A stretch of DNA of 64,000 bases, taken from positions 335,893-399,892 of the forward strand of contig NZ_JPVZ01000004.1 of the NCBI RefSeq assembly GCF_001662875.1. The letters are read 5' to 3'. A program made the position numbers and the translations under genes. Source of the DNA: Thalassospira tepidiphila MCCC 1A03514 (GTDB lineage: Bacteria > Pseudomonadota > Alphaproteobacteria > Rhodospirillales > Thalassospiraceae). The notes beneath the pieces were generated by a model, which saw only the letters and a list, made by a program, of their open reading frames with translations, searched no databases and was not told where the DNA came from. Positions 8,289-18,113 of this stretch are shown piece after piece; position 1 is the first letter of the stretch; each line of letters starts with the position of its first letter.

Positions 8289-10055
8289 CTAAACACCCGC
8301 AGCAAAAATTACCGCACCACCAAGTGCAACCATGCCGATCCGCTGCCAGACAGGTCTGGGCGCGATCAGGCCATATGAAATGGCCGTCAAACCCACCGCG
8401 ACCTTAAGCCCGGCGATGATCGCCCAAACCGGATCGCTGCCAAGTTCGATCAGCGTGCTGTTGGCGATCATTGCCAGTGGCACGATATAAAGCCCGATGC
8501 CAAGCGCCATCGCCGTTCCGGCGACCTTGAGCCAGTTTTCCTCGACCATGCCCGCGGCAATGAACACCGCCCCGCAAACCGGCGGCGTAATCGTCGATAA
8601 AAGCGCAAACCAGAACACAAACAGATGCGCCTGAAGCGGTTCAAGCCCGAGCTCTATCAACGCGGGCCCGGCAACCGAAACACAAATCACATAGGCCGCC
8701 GTGGTCGGGACTTCCATCCCTAGGATCAGACAAGCCAGTGCCGTCAGCAAAAGAGCCGGCCACAACATGCCACCCGATCCGGAAATCAGAAGCGAGGTGA
8801 TCTTCACACCAAGTCCGGTCAGGCCGAGAACCCCGATCACGATCGACGCGCACAAGATGATCGAACCGATCATTGCCACCTGACGTCCGGCATTAAGGCA
8901 AACATCGGCAAACCGTTGCTTGCTGCGCGGCAAATCAACCGTCAGATCCGCATCAAGCAACAGCAAAGCTGCCCCGGCCAGAAGTGCTAGGCAGGCGGCA
9001 TATTGTGGTGTGTAACCACCGCCAAACATGCCCCAAAGCAAAATGGTAAATGGCACCAGGAAGAAGGTCGATGTGATTACGACCGACCGCAGGTTCGGGC
9101 GATCTTCCTTTGGCACGCCGGGAAGATCATAGCGCATGGCAAAGGCATTGATGCCAACCCAGACGGCAAGGAAGTAAAGGACAGCCGGCAAGATGGCCGC
9201 GACCATGATATCGACATAGGGCTTGCCGGTAAGTTCCACCATCACAAACGCCCCTGCCCCCATCAGTGGTGGCATGATTTGCCCGCCACTGGATGCCACG
9301 GCCTCAACCGCAGCCGCCAAACGTTTGGGGTAACCAAGCTTAGTCATGGCAGGCAGGGTGATTGCCCCGGTCGAGGCCACGTTGGCCGATGCAGACCCCG
9401 ATATCGAGCCAAACAGGGCAGATGACACGACAGAAACCTTCGCCGCCCCGCCCTTAAGCCGACCGGCGGCGGCACCTGCGACATTCATAAATCCCTGACC
9501 GGCTTCGCCGCCATTCAAAACCGCACCGAAAATAACGAAGATCGCGACGATATTGACCGACACGCCGGTCAGGCTGCCCCAAAGGCCGCCCTCTGCGATG
9601 GTCAAGGTGCCCAGCATACTTTCAACTGGCAGCCCGCCATGGCCGAATTCGCCCGGAATATGTTGCCCAAACAGCGCATAAAGCAGTGCAATTGCCGCCA
9701 CCGTCGGCAACGGCCAGCCAATCGCACGGCGCGCCATTTCAAGCACGATCAGCAATAACGCCGCTGCCAGCACGATCTGGCTATTTCCCATCAGGAAACC
9801 GTATTGGTCGCCAAGCGTCTGATGATTGGCAACGATCCAACCACACCCAAGCAGACCAATCAGGGTCAGGATGATGCCAGAGATTTTCTGTGCGCGGGTT
9901 TTGGCAACAAAGATCAGCGCCCAAGGCAGGGCAAGCGCCATATGGATTGGGCGGCTTACAAGATTGGGAACCAATCCTGAAAAAATCAGCCACAGGTGAA
10001 AGGCAATTGAAACGGCGCCAAGGGCGATCCAGAAGGGACGAGTGGTGGCTGACAT
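8289..10055 (-). CDS. TRAP transporter fused permease (4TM/12TM, TAXI type)
   Basis: 588 aa, highly hydrophobic along its whole length. The N-terminal third has about four membrane helices (DctQ-like) and the remainder matches the large DctM-type subunit, with the typical LFGSISGSASANVASTGAITLPAM stretch near residue 215 and MEVPTTAAYVICVSVAGPALIELG near 450. Fused permeases of this type work with TAXI-family binding proteins, and one is encoded directly upstream. The system would import an organic anion with Na+ across the inner membrane; the substrate cannot be read from sequence. A hairpin lies in the 74-bp gap after the binding-protein gene. Confidence 0.92.
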   Translation of the reverse strand: MSATTRPFWIALGAVSIAFHLWLIFSGLVPNLVSRPIHMALALPWALIFVAKTRAQKISGIILTLIGLLGCGWIVANHQTLGDQYGFLMGNSQIVLAAALLLIVLEMARRAIGWPLPTVAAIALLYALFGQHIPGEFGHGGLPVESMLGTLTIAEGGLWGSLTGVSVNIVAIFVIFGAVLNGGEAGQGFMNVAGAAAGRLKGGAAKVSVVSSALFGSISGSASANVASTGAITLPAMTKLGYPKRLAAAVEAVASSGGQIMPPLMGAGAFVMVELTGKPYVDIMVAAILPAVLYFLAVWVGINAFAMRYDLPGVPKEDRPNLRSVVITSTFFLVPFTILLWGMFGGGYTPQYAACLALLAGAALLLLDADLTVDLPRSKQRFADVCLNAGRQVAMIGSIILCASIVIGVLGLTGLGVKITSLLISGSGGMLWPALLLTALACLILGMEVPTTAAYVICVSVAGPALIELGLEPLQAHLFVFWFALLSTITPPVCGAVFIAAGMVEENWLKVAGTAMALGIGLYIVPLAMIANSTLIELGSDPVWAIIAGLKVAVGLTAISYGLIAPRPVWQRIGMVALGGAVIFAAGV

Positions 10056-10083
10056 AATCTAAATGGCTTGTTTGACAAGAAAC

Positions 10084-10105
10084 GGCCCGGCAAAACTGCC
10101 GGGCC
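10084..10105 (-). terminator. intercistronic stem-loop after the TAXI binding-protein gene
   Basis: Perfect 9-bp GC-rich stem GGCCCGGCA / TGCCGGGCC with loop GTTT on the minus strand, followed by a broken T-rich stretch (GTTTCTTGTC). It sits between the binding protein and permease genes and probably acts as an attenuator or 3'-stabilising structure that keeps the binding protein in excess. Confidence 0.7.
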
Positions 10106-10129
10106 TTGAACATGTTATCTGATCAGCAC

Positions 10130-11092
10130 TTAACGCTGATCGTCAAGGATGGAGAACCCGACTTCGTCATAGTAACGCAGTGCACCGGGATGCATTTTGC
10201 CCGTGATGTTGGCAAGCATTTCCGGGCTGACACCGTTCCACCAAGAAGAGCTTTCACCCATTTTCGCCTTCTGCTCCCAGAAGGTTTTGGTCAGCGCATA
10301 CGCCGTATCGGCATCCATCTGGGTGGTAGCGAAGGCAACAACCGAAAGCGATGCGGTGGTGATGTCTTCTTCCTGACCGTTATAGGTCCCGGCCGGAATG
10401 ACGGTCTTGTCACGCTTGGTCTCGGCAAGCTGATCTTCGGACAGCGACAGAACAATGACATCGCTTCCTGCCGCAGCCTCGATCACGTTCGGGGCGGGCC
10501 AGGAACCAGCGGTCACGAAACCATCAATCTGACCGTTTTTTAGGGCTGCCACCGCATTGGAAAGTTCGGCATCGGCCAGATCGACCTTGCCTTCAAGACC
10601 AAACAGCTGAAGGTATTTTTCACCTTCGCGCGCGCCAAAGGACCCCTTGCCAAGCAGGATGGTCTTGCCTTCGAGATCGGCAAAGCTGGTCGCGCCGGAA
10701 TCAGCACGCATCACGAAATGCATGGTCAACGACGGGATCGGGAACAGGGCGCGGACTTCGGCAAACTTTTCGGTCGGACGTCCGTCGAACGGGCCTTTGC
10801 CGTTCTGGGCCAGGCTTACGAGACCGGGCGGGGAGGTGAAGACATAATTGCCCGGACGCACCATGGCTTCCATGACGTTCTGAACCGAACCCTGACTTTC
10901 CTCGACGGTGACGATGATATCGCCATCGGTACCGGTTTTCATTGCCTCGGCAAACTGGGCCGCCATCTGGTAATAGGATGACGCGGCCTTGGCCGATTTC
11001 AGGGTGACGCGGGTTTCAGCCTGCGCGGCATTCGCCACGGACAAAGCCATCATACCGGCGGCAATCACGCCGAGTGTGCGCAAAATTTTCAA
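10130..11092 (-). CDS. TAXI-family TRAP transporter periplasmic binding protein
   Basis: 320 aa with a clear signal peptide (MKILRTLGVIAAGMMALSVANAAQAE, cleavage after AQA). The mature part has the TAXI/NMT1-like pattern: TLKSAKAASSYYQMAAQFAEAM, GSVQNVMEAM, and ALKNGQIDGFVTAGSWPAPNV. It captures an unknown anionic solute in the periplasm for the fused TRAP permease downstream. The start codon is TTG at 11092, chosen because GGGGAGGAAACC, a strong ribosome binding site, lies immediately before it and the signal peptide begins there. The gap of 434 bp upstream, shared with the divergent MFS gene, holds its promoter. Confidence 0.92.
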   Translation of the reverse strand: MKILRTLGVIAAGMMALSVANAAQAETRVTLKSAKAASSYYQMAAQFAEAMKTGTDGDIIVTVEESQGSVQNVMEAMVRPGNYVFTSPPGLVSLAQNGKGPFDGRPTEKFAEVRALFPIPSLTMHFVMRADSGATSFADLEGKTILLGKGSFGAREGEKYLQLFGLEGKVDLADAELSNAVAALKNGQIDGFVTAGSWPAPNVIEAAAGSDVIVLSLSEDQLAETKRDKTVIPAGTYNGQEEDITTASLSVVAFATTQMDADTAYALTKTFWEQKAKMGESSSWWNGVSPEMLANITGKMHPGALRYYDEVGFSILDDQR

Positions 11093-11526
11093 GGTTTCCT
11101 CCCCTTGTATGGTCGGTTCATCATTTGGCTTGAATGCCGATTATCATCAATGAACCTGAAGTCTGGTGGTGAAACGCAAAATCCAACCCCGGATCGCGGG
11201 ATTTTTGGCAAATTGCGTCTGATTTCGGTCCATAGAAAGCATCAACACCCCCAAGGTCAAGCTGCTTGTGCGATTTTCACCGAACAAAGCCTGCTTTGGC
11301 GCCAAGTAAAGCCGCTTTACACATATCAGTTGCGCGAAACCGGCACTATGCGCGTGGGCCAAGCGGGATTAAAGAAGGTTCATAATTTTTGCGGAACTTC
11401 TTGTGCGCCGTGGTGTTAAACACAAAATGCACTATTCCCCTTGTGTGCCAAGGGCTTGTAAGGATTGACACGGTCGATCCCCTTGCCGCAGGGTGCCTGC
11501 CTGATTGAAACTCAAACGAGGATGCC
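11093..11526. other. intergenic region between divergent transporter genes
   Basis: No coding sequence, RNA gene or strong hairpin is seen. It must contain promoters for the TAXI operon and the MFS gene. A TTGACA hexamer is present at 11465-11470 but without a convincing -10 partner at 17 bp. Confidence 0.5.
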
Positions 11527-12942
11527 ATGCCGCGTTCGCCGGTCGCCCTTATTATTGCACTGTCTGCAACGCTTTTCGCGGCGTTTGCGCTGAATAGTGG
11601 GGCATCTCTGCAATCATCGCTGCTTGCACTGCGTGCTTCCGCCGAGGGATTTGCGCCGGTCTATACCGGTATCATCATGGCATCCTATTATATCGGGTTC
11701 GTTGCCGGCATCATCTGGGGGGCGAGCCTTGTCAACCGGGTCGGCCACATCCGAACGTTTGCTGCATTGGCATCGGCCGCATCGGCCATCACACTTTTAC
11801 ATGCCGTTCTGGTTGATCCGATTACCTGGTCGCTGTTTCGCATCATGACCGGCCTGTGTGTTTCGGGCCTGTATCTGGTGATTGAAAGCTGGCTGAATGC
11901 GCAAGCGGACAATACATCGCGTGGTGGGACGATTGCGATTTACATGACGGTTTCGCTTGGCGGGCTGGCAATTGGTCAGCTGTTGCTGAACGGTGCCCCG
12001 GTCAGCAGTTTCGAGCTGTTTACGGTGGCGTCCGTCCTGTTGTCGCTGTCGCTTGTTCCACTTGCCCTGACCCGCCAGCCACCGCCCTCTGCGGTCAGCG
12101 GTGAACGCATGACATTCCGCCGCCTTTACAAGATTTCGCCGCTGGGCTTTGTTGCCGCATCGGGTGCAGGCGTACTTTCGGGTGCGGTTTATGGTGTCGG
12201 GCCGGTTTTCGCCGCTGACCTCGGACTTGCGACCAATGAGATCGCCTATTTCATGTTCTTCGTCATTCTGGGCGGCATGATCATGCAATTTCCGATCGGC
12301 AAGATTTCGGACATGGTGCCGCGCCAATATGTGATGATTTTCGTTCTGACCGGACTTGCGATCTGTGGATTTTTCCCGCTGGTTGCGCCGGATCTTGTCC
12401 GCGACAATCTGACAGTCTGGGGCGGGATCACGGGCGTGTTCATCATGCCGGTTTACGGCCTGGCTGTGGCCTATGTGAATGACTACCTTGAGCCCGAGGA
12501 CATCGTTCCTGCATCTGGTGGTCTTCTGATCATTTATGGCGGGTCTGCTGCGTTTGGTCCAATTCTGGGATCCAGTGCAATCGGTTATTTCGGCCCATGG
12601 GCCTTGCCGGTCCTGTTTTCAATCGTTGGCATTTGCGTTGCAAGCTTTGCAATGTACCGCGCCGGCTTTGGCCGTCGTATCTCGATCGAGGAACAGGGTC
12701 AGTTCGTTGCCGTGCCACGCACGACGCCAATGGCGTTTGAGCTGTCACCGATTACCGACGACATCAGTCTCAATGACGAAGACGACAGCACAGAGCCAGA
12801 TAATGAAACAAAACCAATGGACCCGCATGATCTGCAAGATGTGCTGACCCCGGATGGTACGGCACATCCCGACGACATCGGACAGGTGCCGCCGGCAGAC
12901 ACGGACGGCACGACGGATCCGAATGCAGACAAGAAGATGTGA
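11527..12942 (+). CDS. MFS transporter, YcaD-like
   Basis: 471 aa with 12 predicted membrane helices. The first half has an MFS loop-2 region (WGASLVNRVGHIRTF) and the second half the paired loop (FPIGKISDMVPRQYV), matching the YcaD-type major facilitator group. After the last helix at about residue 385 comes a ~85-residue, Asp/Glu/Pro-rich cytoplasmic tail (ending TDGTTDPNADKKM), not usual for the family and of unknown role. The substrate is unknown. GAGGATGCC precedes the ATG. The gene is monocistronic; a weak TGCGG/CCGCA hairpin with a short T-run follows at 12982-13004. Confidence 0.88.
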   Translation: MPRSPVALIIALSATLFAAFALNSGASLQSSLLALRASAEGFAPVYTGIIMASYYIGFVAGIIWGASLVNRVGHIRTFAALASAASAITLLHAVLVDPITWSLFRIMTGLCVSGLYLVIESWLNAQADNTSRGGTIAIYMTVSLGGLAIGQLLLNGAPVSSFELFTVASVLLSLSLVPLALTRQPPPSAVSGERMTFRRLYKISPLGFVAASGAGVLSGAVYGVGPVFAADLGLATNEIAYFMFFVILGGMIMQFPIGKISDMVPRQYVMIFVLTGLAICGFFPLVAPDLVRDNLTVWGGITGVFIMPVYGLAVAYVNDYLEPEDIVPASGGLLIIYGGSAAFGPILGSSAIGYFGPWALPVLFSIVGICVASFAMYRAGFGRRISIEEQGQFVAVPRTTPMAFELSPITDDISLNDEDDSTEPDNETKPMDPHDLQDVLTPDGTAHPDDIGQVPPADTDGTTDPNADKKM

Positions 12943-13146
12943 ACGTCTGTCGATTGGGGCAGAATGATCAGGCTTCCATAATGCGGAAAACATCCCGCAA
13001 TTTTGAAACCTGCTGTGGACCCGGGCCTGCTTCAACCCATATGTTGTGAACCAACGATAGGCGAGTTGCCTTTGCCGCGCTTTATGTGTTCGTCGGCAAA
13101 GCCATATTAATCGCCCGAAACAGTTCCAAGTCTGGTGAGAGAAAAC

Positions 13147-15339
13147 ATGACCCAACGCATCCAAGAAGGTGGACTTCAGATTGCAAAAGTGCTGCACGAT
13201 CTGGTGGCCAACGAAGTCATTCCGGGAACCGGGATCAGTTCCGATCAGTTCTGGGCATCCTTTGAAAAGCTCGTCACTGAACTTGGACCCCGCAACAAGG
13301 CGCTGCTGGCAAAGCGCGACGAATTGCAGGCCAAGATCGACCAATGGCATCTGTCGCGTCAGGATCAGCCACGCGACCCGGCTGCCTACAAGGAATTCCT
13401 GACCGAGATCGGTTATCTGCTGCCAGAAGGCGATGATTTCTATATCACCACCACCCATGTCGATCCGGAGATCGGCCGGGTGGCGGGTCCGCAGCTTGTC
13501 GTGCCGGTGATGAATGCGCGCTATGCACTTAATGCCGCCAATGCGCGCTGGGGCAGCCTTTATGATGCGCTGTATGGCACCGATGTTATCGACGAAGCCG
13601 ACGGCAAGGAAAAGACCAAGTCATTCAATCCGAAACGCGGCGCTGCAGTTGTGGCTTATGCCGCGAACTTCCTTGATGAAGCCGCACCGCTTGCGACCGG
13701 CAAACATGCTGATGCCACGAAATACGAAGTGCGCGAAGACGCGTCAGGCTGGTGGACGCTTGTTGTCACCCTGTCTGATGGCAGCGAAACCGCACTTGAG
13801 CTGCCCTCCCAATTCATCGGTTACAACGAAAAGGACGGCAAGTTGACCGATGTCTTGCTGCGCCGTCACAGCCTGCATATCGAAATCCATATCGATCCGA
13901 CGCATCCGATTGGCAAGGAACATGCCGCTGGCGTGTGCGATGTCATTCTGGAATCTGCGGTCAGCACCATTCAGGATTGCGAAGATTCGATTGCCGCCGT
14001 TGACGCCGAAGACAAGACCGTTGCCTATCGCAACTGGCTTGGTCTGATGAAAGGCACGCTTGAAGAAAAGTTCGAAAAAGGTGGCAAGACGATCACCCGT
14101 CGTCTGAACCCGGACCGGACCTATCAGGGCTTTGACGGGACTGAAGTTGTCCTGCCGGGCCGCAGCCTGATGCTGATCCGTAATGTCGGTCACCTGATGA
14201 CCACCGACGCGGTGCTTGATGCCAATGGCGATGAAGTCCCGGAAGGCTTCCTTGATGCCATGGTCACCAGCCTGATCGCCAAGCATGACGTGATCGGCAA
14301 TAACGAACTTTCGAACTCCCGCCATGGTAGCGTCTATATCGTGAAGCCGAAAATGCACGGCCCCGAAGAAGTCACGCTGACCAACGATCTGTTTGCCTTT
14401 GTCGAAAAGGCGATTGATCTGCCGGAACATACCCTTAAGGTCGGCATCATGGATGAGGAACGCCGCACGACGGTCAACCTCAAGGAATGCATCCGTGCCG
14501 CCAAGGACCGTGTGGTCTTTATCAATACCGGATTCCTTGACCGTACCGGTGATGAAATCCATACCAGCATGGAAGCAGGCCCCATGGTCCGCAAGGAAGC
14601 GATGAAAGACCAGTACTGGATCGCGGCCTATGAAAACTGGAACGTTGATATCGGTCTTGAATGCGGCATGAAGGGGGTTGCCCAGATCGGCAAGGGCATG
14701 TGGGCCAAACCGGACCGCATGGCCGAAATGATGGAAGCCAAGATCGGCCATCCCAAGGCCGGTGCGAAATGTGCCTGGGTTCCATCACCGACGGCAGCAA
14801 CCCTGCACGCCATCCACTATCATCAGGTTGATGTCCGTGCGGTTCAGGACGAGATTGGCAAACGCGAACGCGCAAGCCTTGATGATATTCTGGCGATCCC
14901 GCGTCTGGGTGACATCAAGCCGATGCCAAGCGAAATCCAGGAAGAGCTTGATAACAATGCCCAGGGCATTCTTGGCTATGTTGTGCGCTGGATCGACAGC
15001 GGGATCGGCTGTTCCAAGGTACCAGACATCAATGATGTCGGCCTGATGGAAGACCGTGCAACGCTGCGTATTTCAAGCCAGCATATTGCCAACTGGCTCC
15101 ATCATGGCCTGTGCACGGAAGATCAGGTGATGGAAACCATGAAGCGGATGGCCGCCGTCGTCGACAAGCAGAATACCGGTGACCCGACCTATCGCAACAT
15201 GGCCCCGAACTTTGATGACAGCATCGCCTTTGCGGCGGCCTGTGATCTGGTCTTCAAGGGTCGCGAACAGCCGAACGGTTACACCGAACCGGTCCTGCAT
15301 GCGCGCCGTCGCGAAGCCAAGGCAAAATACGGTTCGTAA
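13147..15339 (+). CDS. glcB: malate synthase G
   Basis: 730 aa, the usual length of the monomeric G isoform. It condenses glyoxylate with acetyl-CoA to malate, allowing growth on glycolate, acetate or C2 units. Family landmarks are present: [24 protein letters not shown] near residue 260, [32 protein letters not shown], and [20 protein letters not shown], which includes the Arg and Glu of the active site. ATG 13147 with AGAGAAA in front is chosen over an in-frame GTG at 13135. No glyoxylate-producing gene is adjacent. Two terminators follow. An inverted repeat lies about 50-80 bp upstream. Confidence 0.97.
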   Translation: MTQRIQEGGLQIAKVLHDLVANEVIPGTGISSDQFWASFEKLVTELGPRNKALLAKRDELQAKIDQWHLSRQDQPRDPAAYKEFLTEIGYLLPEGDDFYITTTHVDPEIGRVAGPQLVVPVMNARYALNAANARWGSLYDALYGTDVIDEADGKEKTKSFNPKRGAAVVAYAANFLDEAAPLATGKHADATKYEVREDASGWWTLVVTLSDGSETALELPSQFIGYNEKDGKLTDVLLRRHSLHIEIHIDPTHPIGKEHAAGVCDVILESAVSTIQDCEDSIAAVDAEDKTVAYRNWLGLMKGTLEEKFEKGGKTITRRLNPDRTYQGFDGTEVVLPGRSLMLIRNVGHLMTTDAVLDANGDEVPEGFLDAMVTSLIAKHDVIGNNELSNSRHGSVYIVKPKMHGPEEVTLTNDLFAFVEKAIDLPEHTLKVGIMDEERRTTVNLKECIRAAKDRVVFINTGFLDRTGDEIHTSMEAGPMVRKEAMKDQYWIAAYENWNVDIGLECGMKGVAQIGKGMWAKPDRMAEMMEAKIGHPKAGAKCAWVPSPTAATLHAIHYHQVDVRAVQDEIGKRERASLDDILAIPRLGDIKPMPSEIQEELDNNAQGILGYVVRWIDSGIGCSKVPDINDVGLMEDRATLRISSQHIANWLHHGLCTEDQVMETMKRMAAVVDKQNTGDPTYRNMAPNFDDSIAFAAACDLVFKGREQPNGYTEPVLHARRREAKAKYGS

Positions 15340-15371
15340 CCGCGAAACCGCATTTCAAACACACACAAAAC

Positions 15372-15402
15372 AAAAGCCGCCCGACACATTCGGGCGGCTT
15401 TT
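15372..15402 (+). terminator. intrinsic terminator after glcB
   Basis: Perfect 13-bp stem AAAAGCCGCCCGA / TCGGGCGGCTTTT with loop CACAT. It lies between convergent glcB and map and can act on both strands. Confidence 0.93.
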
Positions 15403-15442
15403 ATGTTGCAAGAAATGCTGCAGCATAAACTGCAACATTTTT
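15403..15442 (+). terminator. second stem-loop after glcB
   Basis: ATGTTGCA (15403-15410) pairs with TGCAACAT (15431-15438), enclosing the palindrome ATGCTGCAGCAT, and a five-T run follows. It is a back-up terminator directly after the first one. Confidence 0.65.
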
Positions 15443-15450
15443 AACGGGGA

Positions 15451-16200
15451 TCAGTTCCCCAGCGTCATGATTTCATAGCCCTTTTCGGTGACAACAAGGG
15501 TGTGCTCGTACTGCACGGTTGCGTCACCGGTATCGGCATACAGCGTCCAGCCATCTTCGCTATCAAGCGCCCATTTCGCGCCACGCGACAGAAACGGTTC
15601 GATGGTAATCACCTGCCCCTTTTTAAGGGCGCGGCGTTCCTTGGGGTCATCCCAGGTCGGGATGGTGTGGGGATGTTCATGCAGCGACTTGCCAATACCG
15701 TGGCTGGCAAGATTGCGGATCAGGGTATAGCCACCCTTGCGGGCGAACATTTCGATCTTAAGCCCGATCTCGCGGATCGGCGCCTTGTCACGCACCACCT
15801 TGATGCCCGCCCACATGGCTTTCTTGCCGTCTTCGCAAAGCTTGGCGATTTCGGGCTTTGCCGTGCCGCAGATGAAGCTGGCACCCGTATCGGAAAAATA
15901 GCCATCAAGCGATGCCGAAACATCGATATTGACCAGATCGCCATCGGCCAGAACCAGATCACCGGGAATACCATGCGCGACCGCGTCATTGACACTGATA
16001 CAAGTCGCTCCGGGGAACTTGTATTCGCTTTCCGGGGCGGACACCGCACCGGCATCCTCAAGAACCTTGCGGCCGATATCATCAAGCTCGGCGGTTGTGA
16101 TCCCCGGGACGATGGCCGCCCCCATGACATCGCGCGCACGGGCACAGATCCGCCCGATCTTGCGCAATTGTTCGAGTTCTTTTTCGGATGAAATTGTCAT
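15451..16200 (-). CDS. map: methionine aminopeptidase, type I
   Basis: 249 aa, the short type Ia form without an N-terminal zinc finger. It removes the initiator methionine from nascent proteins. All five metal ligands can be placed: Asp93 (NIDVSASLDG), Asp104 (YFSDTGAS), His167 (ASHGIGKSLHEHP), Glu201 (ITIEPF) and Glu232 (VQYEHT). The conserved HGIPG motif at about 76-80 is present as well. The gene is transcribed alone, with a short gap to the upstream GGDEF gene on the same strand. Confidence 0.96.
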   Translation of the reverse strand: MTISSEKELEQLRKIGRICARARDVMGAAIVPGITTAELDDIGRKVLEDAGAVSAPESEYKFPGATCISVNDAVAHGIPGDLVLADGDLVNIDVSASLDGYFSDTGASFICGTAKPEIAKLCEDGKKAMWAGIKVVRDKAPIREIGLKIEMFARKGGYTLIRNLASHGIGKSLHEHPHTIPTWDDPKERRALKKGQVITIEPFLSRGAKWALDSEDGWTLYADTGDATVQYEHTLVVTEKGYEIMTLGN

Positions 16201-16248
16201 GAAATGCTTATTGCGATGCCCTGAGACAAAGTCAAGAAAACCCGCATT

Positions 16249-17934
16249 TCATGCCAGCGACGACTTGCTGCCGGACGGCTCACCATCATCAGACGCAAGC
16301 ACATAACAGTTCTTGCCACGCGCCTTGGCAGCATAAAGCGCATCATCTGCCTGATCGAGAAGCACATCAATGGTCTTGCCATGCACCGGACAAAGGGCAA
16401 TGCCGATGCTCATGTGAATGGAAACCCGATTGCCGCCGGTAATGAAGGGCATCTGGATGTCGTTCAATATCCGTTCGGCCAACATTGTGGCTTCACCCTC
16501 GCCACTCGTTCCGACATGACACACCACCACCATCTCATCACCGCCCAGACGCACAACCAGATCGCCACCGCGCACACAACGACGCAACCGTTTTGCCACT
16601 TCGCGCAGGACATCATCGCCAGCTGAATGACCGAACTTGTCATTGATCGGTTTAAAGTCATCAAGATCAAGCATCATGACCGCAAGCTGGGTCTTGTGGC
16701 GATCGGCATGGGCAAGGGCATGTTCGAAATAGACATCAAGTGCCAGACGGTTGCCAAGTCCGGTCAGGCTATCATGATGGGCAATGTGTTCCATCTGGCC
16801 AAGGGCCGCGTCCTTTTCCGTCAGTTTGGCCAACAAGGCATTGAGGCTGTTTGACAGGATCTTGATTTCTCTTGCGCCATCAAAATCAGGAAGACGTTCA
16901 ATTTCGCCACGTTTCATCGCCTCGATCGAACGGGCCATCTTGCCGATCGGTCCGACAAAGAAACCAGCCCCCCACCACGCGATCACGCTGGAGACGATAC
17001 TTAACACCAACCCCCACGCCATAATGTCGCGGCGCAGGACATAAACCGGCTCAAGCGCCTCTTCGACGGGCTGACGCACCAGGATTGACCAGTTCAGACC
17101 TGCATAATCAAGGTGACCATCGGCCGGGGCATAGCCAGTCAGATATTCTGCGCCATCCGGCCAAGTGCTGATCTTCCATCCGATATTGTTGCGCTGTGCC
17201 TGCTGCAGAGCATCAAGTTCAAGCGATGATCCGACCATCGCCCCATCCGCGCCCAAAAGAACTGTGCCATCGGCTGATACCACAAATATATCGACATCCC
17301 GATGGATCCCCTGCCCGGCAAAAAGGGTTTTGCGGACATTATCGGCCCATTCCCAACTCAGATGGGTGGCAAATACACCGGTGAACTGATCGTTTTTATT
17401 GAACAGGGGAACGGCAATATCGACAAACTGGATCGGCTCCCCGTTATAAAGCGGGAATTTTTCAGCCAGCAATTTCGCATCGTGAACATCACCGATGAAC
17501 TGTCCGTTCTTGCCGTACTGAAATACCGGACGCTGCGCGATATTAGCCCCGAGCAACAAGTCGTTCGTCGACGCAACCACCGTCCCGTCGCGATCAAGCA
17601 CACCTATCCAGGTAAAGATCGGGATTTCGCGACTTAGGCGATTGACGATACTTGAAATCTGTTGGGTATCTTCGAGCTCTTGGAGGACAGAGAGCGTGCT
17701 TAGGACCGAAACCTCGCCACGGTGGGTCCACATGGTACGGTCAAGCTCATCAGCCATCTGACGGGCAATATCAGAAACACCCAGACCAATCTGTTTTTGC
17801 AGATCGGCACCGGATCGCTTTCCGACCACAAAGCTCATCAGTACGGTCAGGCCAACCAGCAGCAGCGCTGTTGCCAGAGCTACTTGCACACGGATTCCGA
17901 CCTGTAACAACTTGTTCAAGGCTGACCCTCTCAC
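16249..17934 (-). CDS. membrane-bound diguanylate cyclase with periplasmic sensor and HAMP (GGDEM active site)
   Basis: 561 aa. A first membrane helix (about 18-37, ALATALLLVGLTVLMSFVVG) and a second (about 308-328) bracket a periplasmic domain of roughly 270 residues with dCache/PDC-like features (FTWIGVLDRDGTVVASTNDLL, FVDIAVPLFNKNDQFTGVFATHL). A HAMP-like linker (VGPIGKMARSIEAMKRGEIERLPDF) leads to the GGDEF domain. The signature reads GGDEM (464-468), with Met in place of Phe; the catalytic Glu and metal-binding Asp remain. The inhibitory site RGGD is intact. It probably makes c-di-GMP in response to a periplasmic ligand. Start: GTG at 17934, or TTG at 17919, which has the better ribosome binding site (GAGAGGG). 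Confidence 0.88.
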   Translation of the reverse strand: MRGSALNKLLQVGIRVQVALATALLLVGLTVLMSFVVGKRSGADLQKQIGLGVSDIARQMADELDRTMWTHRGEVSVLSTLSVLQELEDTQQISSIVNRLSREIPIFTWIGVLDRDGTVVASTNDLLLGANIAQRPVFQYGKNGQFIGDVHDAKLLAEKFPLYNGEPIQFVDIAVPLFNKNDQFTGVFATHLSWEWADNVRKTLFAGQGIHRDVDIFVVSADGTVLLGADGAMVGSSLELDALQQAQRNNIGWKISTWPDGAEYLTGYAPADGHLDYAGLNWSILVRQPVEEALEPVYVLRRDIMAWGLVLSIVSSVIAWWGAGFFVGPIGKMARSIEAMKRGEIERLPDFDGAREIKILSNSLNALLAKLTEKDAALGQMEHIAHHDSLTGLGNRLALDVYFEHALAHADRHKTQLAVMMLDLDDFKPINDKFGHSAGDDVLREVAKRLRRCVRGGDLVVRLGGDEMVVVCHVGTSGEGEATMLAERILNDIQMPFITGGNRVSIHMSIGIALCPVHGKTIDVLLDQADDALYAAKARGKNCYVLASDDGEPSGSKSSLA

Positions 17935-18055
17935 TCTCTATCACCGGGGTCTTCTTTTTGTTTTTGAAACCCTCAGCAGCGGTTGTTTTACCACACCGCT
18001 TTTATCAACGTGAATATAAGAATCAGCGGACGGCTTTTTAAGTAGTTGATTGAAC

Positions 18056-18087
18056 AAAAATACGGCAACCGCGAAGGGCGGTCGCCG
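18056..18087 (-). terminator. intrinsic terminator after pcaHG
   Basis: On the minus strand CGGCGACCGC pairs with GCGGTTGCCG (one G-U pair) around loop CCTTC, followed by TATTTTTG. It begins about 27 bp past the pcaG stop. Confidence 0.8.
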
Positions 18088-18113
18088 CATTACCCATACA
18101 GTTTTACGCGCTG

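Noticed and set aside
11093..11526. Promoter TTGACA at 11465 for the MFS gene
   Set aside because: No matching -10 element at the expected distance.
13744..14751. 335-codon minus-strand frame inside malate synthase
   Set aside because: Antisense shadow of glcB without a ribosome binding site or recognisable domain.
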